10,813 nucleotides of DNA, taken from assembly GCA_030599515.1 (NCBI GenBank), contig JAUVNV010000068.1, positions 1 to 10,813 on the forward strand. Reading direction: 5' to 3'. The position numbers and the translations under genes were made by a program. Positions within the stretch are counted from its first letter, which is position 1, and every line of letters starts with the position of its first letter. Positions 1 to 7,799 of this stretch are shown one piece after another. The notes below the pieces were generated by a model. That model was not told the DNA's origin. It made no database searches and worked only from the letters and a program-made list of their open reading frames with translations. The stretch is from Acidimicrobiia bacterium (GTDB lineage Bacteria > Actinomycetota > Acidimicrobiia > Spongiisociales > UBA5794).

Positions 1-206
1 ATGCGGCCCTTCGTCGGATCGTAGGCCGAAACCTCGACCTCGACCTTGTCGCCGGCAATGATCCGGATCCCTCTGCCACGGCGCATCTTTCCAGATGCGC
101 GCGCAACGATCTCAAGACCCGAGTCGAGTCGCACCCTGAACTCAGCGTTCCGGAGCGTCTCGACGATCACTCCCTGCGTGCGGAAGGTGTCGTCGCCTCG
201 TGCCAT
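1..206 (-). CDS. infA: Translation initiation factor IF-1, divergent, 3' end cut by window edge
   Basis: IF-1 is a small OB-fold protein that binds the A site of the 30S subunit and works with IF-2 and IF-3 in initiation. The 68 visible residues align end to end with the family: GVIVETL near residues 12-18, EFRVRLDSG 22-30, the hallmark SGKMR 38-42, IRIIAGDKVEVEVS 47-60 and YDPTKGR 62-68. Only the last few residues of a protein of about 72 aa lie outside the window. It departs from usual IF-1: LRNAEF replaces LPNxMF, VARASGKM replaces LAHISGKM, and there is one extra residue after KMR (RRGRGIRI). No ribosomal-protein or secY neighbours are visible, so it may be a second, specialised copy; that is inference. 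ATG at 206 is chosen because MARGDD fits family N-termini; no good Shine-Dalgarno is seen. The gene starts 8 bases after the RRM gene's stop, so the two are probably co-transcribed. Confidence 0.85.
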   Translation of the reverse strand, partial: MARGDDTFRTQGVIVETLRNAEFRVRLDSGLEIVARASGKMRRGRGIRIIAGDKVEVEVSAYDPTKGR

Positions 207-214
207 ATCGGGTA

Positions 215-460
215 CTACCGACGGGGACGGGCCTCGTTGACGGTGAGGGCCCGGCCCTCGTGCTCGTAACCGTTGAGCTCTTCGATCGCCTTCTTGCCTT
301 CTTCGGCATCGGGCATCTCGACGAAGCCGAAGCCGCGGGAGCGGCCGGAATCGCGGTCGTTGATGATCGCGGCCGAGTCAACGGCCCCGTACTCGCCAAA
401 GAGCTGCTCGAGGTCAGCGTTCGTAGCGCGGAACGAAAGGTTCCCTACGAAGATGTTCAT
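215..460 (-). CDS. Single-RRM RNA-binding protein (cold-inducible Rbp type)
   Basis: This 81-residue protein is a single RNA recognition motif that binds single-stranded RNA on its beta-sheet. RNP2 is IFVGNL (residues 3-8) and RNP1 is RGFGFVEM (42-49), with the aromatic residues needed for RNA stacking. The rest follows the usual pattern: ATNADLEQLFGEYG helix 1, AEEGKKAIEELNG helix 2 and a final strand ALTVNEARPRR. The short basic tail resembles cyanobacterial and proteobacterial Rbp proteins rather than multi-domain eukaryotic RRMs. ATG 460 is preferred over an upstream ATG at 511 because the RRM begins there and a GGAGG lies 8 bases before it. The downstream partner is IF-1. In known bacteria Rbp genes and IF-1 are often cold-responsive, so an RNA-structure or translation role in stress is a reasonable inference. 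A perfect palindrome in the 5' leader may regulate it. Confidence 0.9.
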   Translation of the reverse strand: MNIFVGNLSFRATNADLEQLFGEYGAVDSAAIINDRDSGRSRGFGFVEMPDAEEGKKAIEELNGYEHEGRALTVNEARPRR

Positions 461-468
461 TTCTGGTG

Positions 469-473
469 CCTCC
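469..473 (-). promoter_or_regulatory. Shine-Dalgarno of the RRM gene
   Basis: GGAGG on the minus strand lies 8 bases before ATG 460. It fixes that start codon over the upstream in-frame ATG at 511, and shows this gene uses a leadered mRNA, unlike several neighbours. Confidence 0.8.
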
Positions 474-488
474 AATGGGCGTCGATTC

Positions 489-507
489 GCGGACCACTGT
501 GGTCCGC
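489..507. promoter_or_regulatory. Perfect 19-base palindrome upstream of the RRM gene
   Basis: The sequence GCGGACCACTGTGGTCCGC is a perfect inverted repeat with 9-base arms around one central T. Its near edge is 15 bases upstream of the GGAGG of the RRM gene. As DNA it could be an operator for a dimeric repressor. As RNA, if the transcript starts upstream, it would form a stable hairpin (8 pairs, three-base loop) in the 5' leader. No T-run follows on either strand, so an intrinsic terminator is less likely. Which role applies cannot be told from sequence alone. Confidence 0.55.
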
Positions 508-613
508 ACACGGGCGGGCTCTGTCGACCTGCCTCGAACCAACAAGTGCCACGGCGGCAGCGGACATCCCTCTGTGCACGGGAACCATAGCCCTCTCCGT
601 GTCAACTCGGCGA

Positions 614-754
614 TTAGATGACGATGATGGCTGTTCCGTCGACGACGATCTCAGCCATGCCCTGCTATTCACCCATGTCGGCCAGATCGAAACGTGGGCC
701 GACATTGGCGTTCGCGCCGAAGCTCTGAGCGTGCTCGATCGTCCGGTTCGCCAT
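614..754 (-). other. Two tiny in-frame ORFs separated by one TAG (29 + 14 residues)
   Basis: Starting 12 bases after the ureohydrolase stop, an ATG at 754 opens a 29-residue frame (MANRTIEHA...LADMGE) ending in TAG at 665-667. In the same frame, after CAG GGC, a second ATG at 658 opens MAEIVVDGTAIIVI, ending in TAA at 614. Read through the TAG, the whole would be about 46 residues. Third codon positions are mostly G or C, as in real genes here, and the residue mix is protein-like. Neither ATG has a Shine-Dalgarno, and no family is recognised. It could be a small protein split by a nonsense change, two coupled micro-ORFs, or chance open frame. Confidence 0.2.
673..708 (-). terminator. Candidate terminator hairpin downstream of the ureohydrolase gene
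   Basis: ATGTCGGCC (675-683) pairs perfectly with GGCCGACAT (697-705) across a 13-base loop, and CC/GG extend it by two pairs with one bulged base. It lies about 60 bases beyond the ureohydrolase stop in its direction of transcription. There is no T-run after the stem, so if it terminates it would be the U-poor type reported in actinobacteria, or a 3'-end stabiliser. It overlaps the tiny 29-residue ORF, and only one of the two interpretations need be right. Confidence 0.4.
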
Positions 755-766
755 CGGGAGTCGACT

Positions 767-1750
767 TCAGGAACCCGCGGCGATCTTGCGCTCGGCCATC
801 CCGTTGAGGATCTCGAGAACCACCCGGTTGGCGAGGAACGCCGTGATCTCGCCGGGACCGTCGTAGGGAGGGGAGACCTCGACCACGTCCGCTCCCACGA
901 CGTTGAGGTCCTTCGCCAGGCGTCGAACCGTGTCGAGAAGTTGCCGGGATGTGAGGCCTCCTGGTTCCGGTGTCCCCGTCCCCGGCGCCATCCCTGGATC
1001 GACGACGTCGATGTCGATCGACAGGAACACGGCATCCGCACCGTCGGCGGCGTGAACCACGGCCTCGTCGACGACCGTGTCGAGGCCCCGCTCGGTGATC
1101 TCGCTCATCATGTACGATCGCATGCCATGCTCGTTCATCCATGCGAGCGTCTCGGGTCCCGGCCAGTAACCGCGCAGACCGATCTGCACGAATCGGTTGC
1201 CGGGGACCGCTCCGGATTCGATCAGCCGACGCATCGGCGTCCCATGGCCGTAGAGCTGACCGAAGTGGGTCTCCCCGGTGTCGGCATGAGCATCGAAGTG
1301 GATAAGCGCGACCTTGCCGAATCCGTGGACCCGGGCGACTCCGGTGGCGTCGGGGAACGTCACCGTGTGATCGCCACCGAGAGTTATGGGAACTGCGCCG
1401 GTGCGGGCAATCAACTCCACGGCATCTGCAATCACGTCGATCGACTTCTCCACGTAGCCGGGAATCAGAGGGAGGTCTCCCACGTCGACCACGGAGAGGA
1501 CATCGAGGGCGTTGATCCCGGTGGGCAGGTGCGGGCGCCAACCGTCCGCACCGAGGTAGTCCGCTTCTCGAATCGCCTTCGGTGCGAAACGGGCACCCGG
1601 CCGATTCGTGGTGCCCCAATCGAAGGGAGCTCCCACGATGACGACGCCTGCATCCCCGAGATCCTCAAGCGCTCGGGTGGGCACGCCGGCGAACGAAGGC
1701 CTGGATGAGAAGACGTGATGCTTGGAGGAAGCGGTGGAATCGTCAGTCAT
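767..1750 (-). CDS. Agmatinase/arginase-family ureohydrolase
   Basis: Enzymes of this family use two Mn(II) ions to hydrolyse a guanidino group to urea plus an amine, for example agmatine to putrescine. From ATG 1750 the protein has 327 residues. All metal-binding motifs are present: GGDHT at 125-129 (His128), DAHAD at 153-157 (Asp153, His155, Asp157) and SIDIDVVDP at 244-252 (Asp246, Asp248). GTGTPEPGG 257-265 is the usual loop after them and E291 the usual late acid. It looks fully active. Substrate (agmatine, guanidinobutyrate, arginine or another) cannot be read from sequence, though the TPEPGG loop favours the agmatinase-like branch over true arginase. The ATG at 1750 is preferred over an upstream in-frame ATG at 1831 because the longer form would overlap the divergent transporter and adds an unlikely Arg/Pro-rich leader. 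A TACAAT 7 bases before it suggests a leaderless mRNA. Confidence 0.9.
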   Translation of the reverse strand: MTDDSTASSKHHVFSSRPSFAGVPTRALEDLGDAGVVIVGAPFDWGTTNRPGARFAPKAIREADYLGADGWRPHLPTGINALDVLSVVDVGDLPLIPGYVEKSIDVIADAVELIARTGAVPITLGGDHTVTFPDATGVARVHGFGKVALIHFDAHADTGETHFGQLYGHGTPMRRLIESGAVPGNRFVQIGLRGYWPGPETLAWMNEHGMRSYMMSEITERGLDTVVDEAVVHAADGADAVFLSIDIDVVDPGMAPGTGTPEPGGLTSRQLLDTVRRLAKDLNVVGADVVEVSPPYDGPGEITAFLANRVVLEILNGMAERKIAAGS

Positions 1751-1757
1751 ACGGGCG

Positions 1758-1763
1758 ATTGTA
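1758..1763 (-). promoter_or_regulatory. -10 element of a leaderless promoter for the ureohydrolase gene
   Basis: TACAAT matches TATAAT at 5 of 6 positions and ends 7 bases before ATG 1750, placing the expected transcript start on the A of the start codon. There is no Shine-Dalgarno in the gap. No convincing -35 was found at 16-18 bases. Confidence 0.6.
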
Positions 1764-1796
1764 GCGATGGGTCCGGGTCCGACACCGGGACGCCGG

Positions 1797-1802
1797 TAGG
1801 GT
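1797..1802 (+). promoter_or_regulatory. -10 element of a leaderless promoter for the UMF1 transporter
   Basis: TAGGGT (TAnnnT pattern) ends 7 bases before ATG 1810, again putting transcription start at the first base of the codon. No Shine-Dalgarno is present. The two divergent -10 elements are only 33 bases apart, so the promoters share a 59-base region and probably influence each other. Confidence 0.5.
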
Positions 1803-1809
1803 CGAACCG

Positions 1810-3150
1810 ATGGCAACCGCAGCACCGGCACGCAACGACCAACGCACCATCTTCGGGTGGGCGATGTACGACTGGGCGAACTCGGCGTACATCACAGCGG
1901 GCAGTCTCGTTTTCGCGATCTACTTCGGGGAAACGATCTTCCCGGAGGCAGGCTTCTCGATCTTCGGCCGGGCCATCGGAGCCGAGGCCTTCTTCGGGAT
2001 TCTCGTCGGGATCGGAGCGTTCGTCCTCTTTCTCGCCATGCCGATCCTCGGCGCCGTCGCCGACTACTCGAACTCGAAGAAGCGTCTTCTGCAGGTCTTC
2101 GCCTACACGGGGGCCATCTTCGCGGTTCTGACGGCCACCCCGGGGGCCGGTGATCTCGGTCTCGCCATCGTCGTTGCGCTCATCGCCCAGGTCGGGTTCG
2201 TGTCGGCGAACGTCATGTACGAGGGGTTCCTCCCCGAGTTGACGACACCTGAGACGATCGACCGTGTCTCGGCGAAGGGCTTCGCCATGGGATACGCAGG
2301 CGGTGGAATCCACCTGGTGCTGTCTCTCGCCCTGCTGTTCTTCGCTGAGCCGATCGGGCTGAGCGAGGACGCCGCACAGAGGATCGTCATCGTGTCTGCG
2401 GGGATCTGGTGGGCGGCGTTCGCGGCCTTCTCCTTCTCCCGGCTGCGCGACCGCGGAGAACGTCGAGGCCTTCCTTCGACATACCGGACCACTCCCCGGC
2501 CGATCGCCTATGCACGGTTAGGGATGAGGCGCATCTGGCGAACGACCCGTCAGTTGGTCGGCTTTCCACAACTGCTGCTGTTCGTCGTCGCGTTCCTGTT
2601 CTACAACGATGGCGTTCTGACGGTCATCAAGATCACGCCGGTCTTCGCATCCGAGACGCTCGAACTCTCGACCACCACGATCGCCGCCGTGTTCGTCGTG
2701 ATCCAACTCGTTGCCTTCTTCGGTGCTCTCGCATTCGGATGGTTGGCGGGGAGGGTCGGAGCGAAGAGGGCGATCCTGGTTTCGATCGTCGGGTGGACGT
2801 TCGTCACCGTCGGCGGCTACTTCCTGCCGGTGGGCCGGGCGGGGGCGTTCCTGGCGATCGGCGCTCTCGCGGGACTCGTTCTCGGAGGGGTCCAGGCGCT
2901 GTCGAGATCGCTCTACGGGTCGATGATCCCCGAAGACGCGTCGGCCGAATTCTTCGGCTTCTACTCCGTCTTCTCGAGATTCAGCGCCATCTTCGGACCC
3001 CTGATCTTTGCCGCGGTCGACATCCTCACCGGATCGGCCCGTCTCTCGATTCTCTTCCTGACGGCCTTCTTCCTGGTCGGAGGGGTACTCCTTGCTGCAG
3101 TGGACGTCGACCGGGCGCGAGCATCACGAAGCAAGTGGGTTCTGGACTGA
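1810..3150 (+). CDS. MFS transporter, UMF1 (Atg22-like) family
   Basis: This is a 446-residue integral membrane protein with about 12 hydrophobic segments. The family hallmark GWAMYDWANSAY lies at residues 16-27, at the start of the first membrane segment, identifying the UMF1 branch of the major facilitator superfamily. Yeast Atg22, in the same branch, exports amino acids from the vacuole; substrates of the bacterial members are mostly unproven. A cytosolic, Arg-rich loop (RLRDRGERRGLP to GMRRIWRTTRQ, about 210-250) separates the two six-helix halves. Length is normal, with no frameshift. ATG 1810 is the only sensible start and appears leaderless. An APC amino acid permease follows 53 bases later on the same strand and a ureohydrolase diverges on the other side, which favours an amino acid or guanidino-compound substrate; this is inference. 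Confidence 0.9.
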   Translation: MATAAPARNDQRTIFGWAMYDWANSAYITAGSLVFAIYFGETIFPEAGFSIFGRAIGAEAFFGILVGIGAFVLFLAMPILGAVADYSNSKKRLLQVFAYTGAIFAVLTATPGAGDLGLAIVVALIAQVGFVSANVMYEGFLPELTTPETIDRVSAKGFAMGYAGGGIHLVLSLALLFFAEPIGLSEDAAQRIVIVSAGIWWAAFAAFSFSRLRDRGERRGLPSTYRTTPRPIAYARLGMRRIWRTTRQLVGFPQLLLFVVAFLFYNDGVLTVIKITPVFASETLELSTTTIAAVFVVIQLVAFFGALAFGWLAGRVGAKRAILVSIVGWTFVTVGGYFLPVGRAGAFLAIGALAGLVLGGVQALSRSLYGSMIPEDASAEFFGFYSVFSRFSAIFGPLIFAAVDILTGSARLSILFLTAFFLVGGVLLAAVDVDRARASRSKWVLD

Positions 3151-3187
3151 CGCCCGACTCCGTCCGCTCATCCGACCCCTACCGCAC

Positions 3188-3199
3188 GGCTTCGAAGCC
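3188..3199. promoter_or_regulatory. Perfect 12-base palindrome just before the APC permease start
   Basis: GGCTTCGAAGCC is fully self-complementary and ends 4 bases before ATG 3204, where a Shine-Dalgarno would otherwise lie. It could be an operator, or a small hairpin hiding the start region on a read-through mRNA. Short palindromes arise by chance in GC-rich DNA, so support is weak. Confidence 0.3.
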
Positions 3200-3203
3200 A
3201 ACT

Positions 3204-5414
3204 ATGTTTCCGGACACCTTGACGGCACCTGACACCAATCCACCCCCACGATCGAGCGGTTCACTGCACCGATCGCTTGGCCTGTACGCGGTGTTTGCGA
3301 TCTCGATCGGAGCGATGATCGGATCCGGCATCTTCGTGTTGCCGGGACTCGCGTTCAAGATCGCCGGACCATCCGTGGTGCTGGCGTTCTTCCTCGCCGG
3401 CATCGTGGTGATCCCTGCCGCGCTGTCCCAGTCCGAGATGGCGACGGCGATGCCCGAGGCCGGAGGCACGTACCTCTACATCGACCGGGCGATGGGTCCG
3501 CTCATGGGAACGATCGCCGGTTTTGGCGTGTGGTTCTCGCTCGTCTTCAAGGCGTCCTTCGCACTCGTCGGCCTCTCCGCGTATCTCGAATTCTTCGTTG
3601 AGCACCCCGAGCGCCCCGTCGCCGCGGCACTCGCAGCGGTTCTCATCATCGTCAACCTCATCGGCGTCCAGGAGACGGCCCGGTTTCAGAAAGCGCTCGT
3701 CACGATCGTTCTCGCACTGCTCGCCGGGTTCGTCATCCTCGGTGCACCGAACACCGACCCGAAGAGTTTCCAACCGTTCCTCTCGGAAGGCATCACAGGA
3801 CTGCTCTCCGGGACGGCGGTCGTATTCGTGGCGTACATCGGGGTCACGCAGGTCGCGAGCGTCGCGGAGGAGGTCAAGCGCCCGGGGCGTAACATCCCGC
3901 TGAGCATCCTGACTTCGGTCGGAGTCGCGATGCTTCTGTATCCGGCCGTGGTCGCCGTGATGGTCGGTGTGACACCGGCCGACGAACTCGCACACACGGA
4001 GACGCCGGTTCTCACAGCGGCAGCGCACTTCCTCGGAACTGGCGGCACATACGTCGTTGCCGGAATGGCCATCCTGGCTCTGGTCTCGATGGCGAATTCG
4101 GGCGTCATCGCGTCGGCCCGATATCCATTCGCCATGGCGAGGAACTCGCTCGCTCCCCCGTTCCTTGCCCAGGTCGGGAAGCGCTCTGGAGCACCCATCG
4201 CCGGGATCTCCGTGACGGGAATCGTGTTGATGCTCCTCGTCCTCTTTGTTCCACTCATCGAACTCGCCAAGCTCGCCTCAGCATTCCAGCTCCTCGTGTT
4301 CGCTCTGGTGAACCTGGCGTTGATTGCCTTTCGCGAGAGCGATCTCGATTGGTATCAACCCACGTTCCGCTCACCGCTGTATCCCGCCGTTCAGATCTTC
4401 GGGATCGCGACCGCACTGCTGTTACTCACCCAGATGGGGATCATCCCTCTCCTCGGTGCCGGAGTGTTCGTCGTCGCCGGCACCATCTGGTACCGACTGT
4501 TCGGTCAGTCCCGGGCCGTCAAGGAATCAGCGGCTCGCGATGCATTCCGGTTGCGCGAGGACGCCCGACTCGTCCAGAGCAGTGCCGCCGCCGTGGCGAC
4601 CGGCGGGCGGAGACACGTCCTCGTCTTGATCCGGCGGCCGACACGACCGAGTCGGCAGCACACGCTGTTCCGTCTCGCAATGCGCCTCGCCGTCGCGCCG
4701 GGCGGCCGCATCCATGTGATCAACTTCGATGCTCGGACGCGACGCATGATCCCGACCAATGAGGACCTCCTCCAGGCGCGCAGTCTCGGCATCGAGGTCA
4801 CGACCGAGTACTACACGGATGAGGATCGGCGCGGCATGGTGCACGCGTTCGTCGAGCGCGAGGGCGTCGACCTGTTCATCGCAGACCTCCCCCAGGACCT
4901 CCGGGCGACGCGTCACGTAACGAGGGACCTCCACTGGCTCCAGGAACACCTCACCTGTGATTCGGCTTTCCTCAGGAACCGGGCGGTCGACAACATCAAC
5001 AGGATCGCCGTCCTGGGAACCGGCGGGCCATACGATCCGGTGAAGGTCGAGATCGCCGACCACATCGCTCGCCACGAGGATGCGTCGATCCGGTTCGTCC
5101 ACCTCACCCCTGTCGATGCGCCTCCCGGTCAGGCCGCATCGATCCACGCATACCACGAGCAACTCGGCGAGATTCTCACGGTGCCTTGGGACGATCGAGT
5201 TAGTCCCACCGACGACCTGATCGACACGCTGACCGGCCTGTCACGGGGAGCGAACCTCGTCGTCCTCGGCGCACCGAGTCACCGGTTCCATCTCGTGGCA
5301 GACCTCGCCGACCGAATCGCCGAAGCCGTCGACTGCCCCGCCCTCCTCGTCCACACGCCCACACTCGAAAAGCCGGGCATGATCACCCGGGCCATCCAGT
5401 GGCTGATTATGTGA
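3204..5414 (+). CDS. APC-superfamily amino acid permease with C-terminal tandem Usp-like domains
   Basis: This is a 736-residue fusion. Residues 1-24 are a Pro/Ser-rich cytosolic tail. Residues 25 to about 430 form a permease of about 12 helices, opening with the APC signature GAMIGSGIFVLPG (36-48) in helix 1, where the substrate backbone binds, followed by PEAGGTYLYIDRAMGP (84-99). From about 435 the chain is cytosolic. A charged linker leads to two Usp-like domains, the first from about residue 470 (RRHVLVLIRRP) and the second from about 598 (INRIAVLGTGGPYDP) to LVVLGAPSHR and the C-terminus. The canonical Usp nucleotide motif G-2X-G-9X-G is not intact in the second, so ATP binding is doubtful. 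Similar APC-Usp fusions are known in archaea and actinobacteria and are thought to couple uptake to cell state. ATG 3204 fits the permease N-terminus. No clear Shine-Dalgarno or -10 is seen, so co-transcription with the upstream MFS gene is possible. Confidence 0.9.
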   Translation: MFPDTLTAPDTNPPPRSSGSLHRSLGLYAVFAISIGAMIGSGIFVLPGLAFKIAGPSVVLAFFLAGIVVIPAALSQSEMATAMPEAGGTYLYIDRAMGPLMGTIAGFGVWFSLVFKASFALVGLSAYLEFFVEHPERPVAAALAAVLIIVNLIGVQETARFQKALVTIVLALLAGFVILGAPNTDPKSFQPFLSEGITGLLSGTAVVFVAYIGVTQVASVAEEVKRPGRNIPLSILTSVGVAMLLYPAVVAVMVGVTPADELAHTETPVLTAAAHFLGTGGTYVVAGMAILALVSMANSGVIASARYPFAMARNSLAPPFLAQVGKRSGAPIAGISVTGIVLMLLVLFVPLIELAKLASAFQLLVFALVNLALIAFRESDLDWYQPTFRSPLYPAVQIFGIATALLLLTQMGIIPLLGAGVFVVAGTIWYRLFGQSRAVKESAARDAFRLREDARLVQSSAAAVATGGRRHVLVLIRRPTRPSRQHTLFRLAMRLAVAPGGRIHVINFDARTRRMIPTNEDLLQARSLGIEVTTEYYTDEDRRGMVHAFVEREGVDLFIADLPQDLRATRHVTRDLHWLQEHLTCDSAFLRNRAVDNINRIAVLGTGGPYDPVKVEIADHIARHEDASIRFVHLTPVDAPPGQAASIHAYHEQLGEILTVPWDDRVSPTDDLIDTLTGLSRGANLVVLGAPSHRFHLVADLADRIAEAVDCPALLVHTPTLEKPGMITRAIQWLIM

Positions 5415-5477
5415 CGACTCGGGCGTGCGGGGATCTCACGGGCGCAAAGTGCATCTCAAAACCGCCGCTCGGGTAGT

Positions 5478-5544
<67 letters not shown>

Positions 5545-5548
5545 GATT

Positions 5549-6806
<1,258 letters not shown>

Positions 6807-6810
<4 letters not shown>

Positions 6811-7688
6811 GACCCGACCGCCTCGCGGAACAGGTCGGTGAGGCGAGGCGGTTCGAACACGAACCGATTCACCGTTCCGGCAGCGTTCGCCGATGCGAGG
6901 AGATCGGCCACGGGGGCGTCATCGTTCACGATGCAGTGGGATGGCCCCGGGCCGTTCACGACTTCAACGCCCTGCATGTCCGGCACCCACGGCTCTCCGT
7001 CGACATCGATGGTGAGACGCCGCTTTCTCGAACGGTTCTTGACGTCGTCGAGCCGCCCCGAGAGCACGACACGCCCCTCGTTGATGATTGCAACGTCTTC
7101 GCAAACATCCTCGACGAGATCGAGTTGATGGCTCGAGAAAACGATCGTCACGCCTCCCGAAGCCAACTCCGTCAGCGTCTCGGCGAGCGACTCGACGCCG
7201 ATCGGGTCGAGGCCCGCAAACGGCTCGTCGAGGATCAGCAACTCGGGATCGGGAGCGAGGGCTGCCGCAAGTTGGACCCGTTGCTGATTGCCGTGCGACA
7301 GGTCGTCGAGTTTCGCGTCACCCCTGCCGGCGAGGCCGAGCACACCGAGCCAGTGGTCGACAGCGTCGCTCGCTTCCGCCTTGGAGAGGCCGGAGAGCCG
7401 CGAGAAATGGACGAGTTGGTTGCGGACCTTCATCTTCGGGTAGAGGCCACGCTCTTCCGGCATGTAGCCGAAGCGCAGCCGTTCCTCGGGACCGACCGGG
7501 CTGCCGTTCCACCGAACGGTCCCGGAGTCGGGTCGAATGAGTCCGAATACCACCCTCATCGCTGTGGTCTTCCCTGCCCCATTCGGGCCGAGGAAACCCA
7601 TGATGCGCCCGCGCTCAACAACGAAACCGGCATCGTCGAGAGCGATGACATCACCGAATCGTTTGTTCAGATCGATGAACTCCAACAT
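6807..7688 (-). CDS. ABC transporter ATP-binding protein (NatA-like)
   Basis: This 293-residue ATPase drives the ABC-2 permease encoded downstream. Visible motifs are Walker A GPNGAGKT (34-41), a Q-loop region reading GYMPEERGLYPKM (74-86) in which Glu takes the usual Gln place as in NatA relatives, ABC signature LSHGNQQ (130-136), Walker B LLILDEP (150-156) with catalytic Glu155, D-loop GLD, and switch His187. A C-terminal portion from about 220 (RKRRLTIDVDGEPW...) corresponds to the accessory domain found after the ATPase core in the NatA/DrrA group. ATG 7688 is chosen over the in-frame ATG at 7739 because the conserved N-terminus MLEFIDLNKRFG begins there and GGAGG lies 8 bases upstream. 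A promoter-like pair lies just before it. The signature has His where Gly or Lys is usual (LSHGNQQ), a mild variant. Confidence 0.92.
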
Positions 7689-7696
7689 CAGAAACG

Positions 7697-7701
7697 CCTC
7701 C
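7697..7701 (-). promoter_or_regulatory. Shine-Dalgarno of the ABC ATPase gene
   Basis: GGAGG on the minus strand, 8 bases before ATG 7688, settles the start against the in-frame ATG at 7739. Confidence 0.8.
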
Positions 7702-7710
7702 GAGACGACC

Positions 7711-7739
7711 ATTCTGACCCCATAGGTCGGGCGCACCAA
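7711..7739 (-). promoter_or_regulatory. Promoter-like pair for the ABC operon
   Basis: On the minus strand TTGGTG (7734-7739, 3 of 6 to TTGACA) is followed after 17 bases by CAGAAT (7711-7716, 4 of 6 to TATAAT). Start of transcription would fall near 7704, leaving a short leader that still includes the GGAGG. The match is moderate. Confidence 0.4.
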
Positions 7740-7763
7740 ATCGCGCCGGAAGACAGGAAATCC

Positions 7764-7793
7764 TCAACAGTTCACGGCAATCGTGCCGATAAT
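7764..7793 (+). promoter_or_regulatory. Plus-strand sigma-70-like promoter in the spacer
   Basis: TCAACA (7764-7769, 4 of 6 to TTGACA) and GATAAT (7788-7793, 5 of 6 to TATAAT) are 18 bases apart. No plus-strand protein gene follows; the next element in that direction is a run of hairpins ending in a terminator-like stem. Confidence 0.45.
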
Positions 7794-7799
7794 GGTCGT

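Larger units (their letters stand above)
461..766. other. 306-base spacer between ureohydrolase 3' end and RRM gene
   Basis: This spacer is unusually long for the window. Going leftwards on the minus strand it holds two tiny ORFs, an 11-pair hairpin (673-708), a perfect TTGACA (600-605) with no convincing -10 at 16-18 bases, a TATGGT at 584-589, and the 19-base palindrome (489-507). No tRNA-like or recognised riboswitch fold was seen. The RRM-IF-1 promoter must lie in here or further upstream, but no clear -35/-10 pair stands out. Confidence 0.5.

Noticed and set aside
210..218. Shared 9-mer GGGTACTAC, here on plus and at 7827-7835 on minus
   Set aside because: Two copies in unrelated settings, one across a gene end and one in a spacer hairpin, are compatible with chance; no flanking similarity extends it.
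600..605. Perfect TTGACA on the minus strand as the RRM promoter
   Set aside because: No acceptable -10 lies 16-18 bases downstream; the nearest TATGGT is only 10 bases away.
200..1708. Plus-strand open frame of 502 codons opposite the RRM and ureohydrolase genes
   Set aside because: The minus strand encodes a complete RRM and a complete ureohydrolase with all metal motifs. The plus frame has no recognisable domain and crosses the spacer, a typical antisense frame in GC-rich DNA.
2409..3203. Long N-terminal extension of the APC permease frame overlapping the MFS gene
   Set aside because: The extension is Arg/Pro-rich and out of frame within the MFS coding region. The permease homology begins just after ATG 3204.
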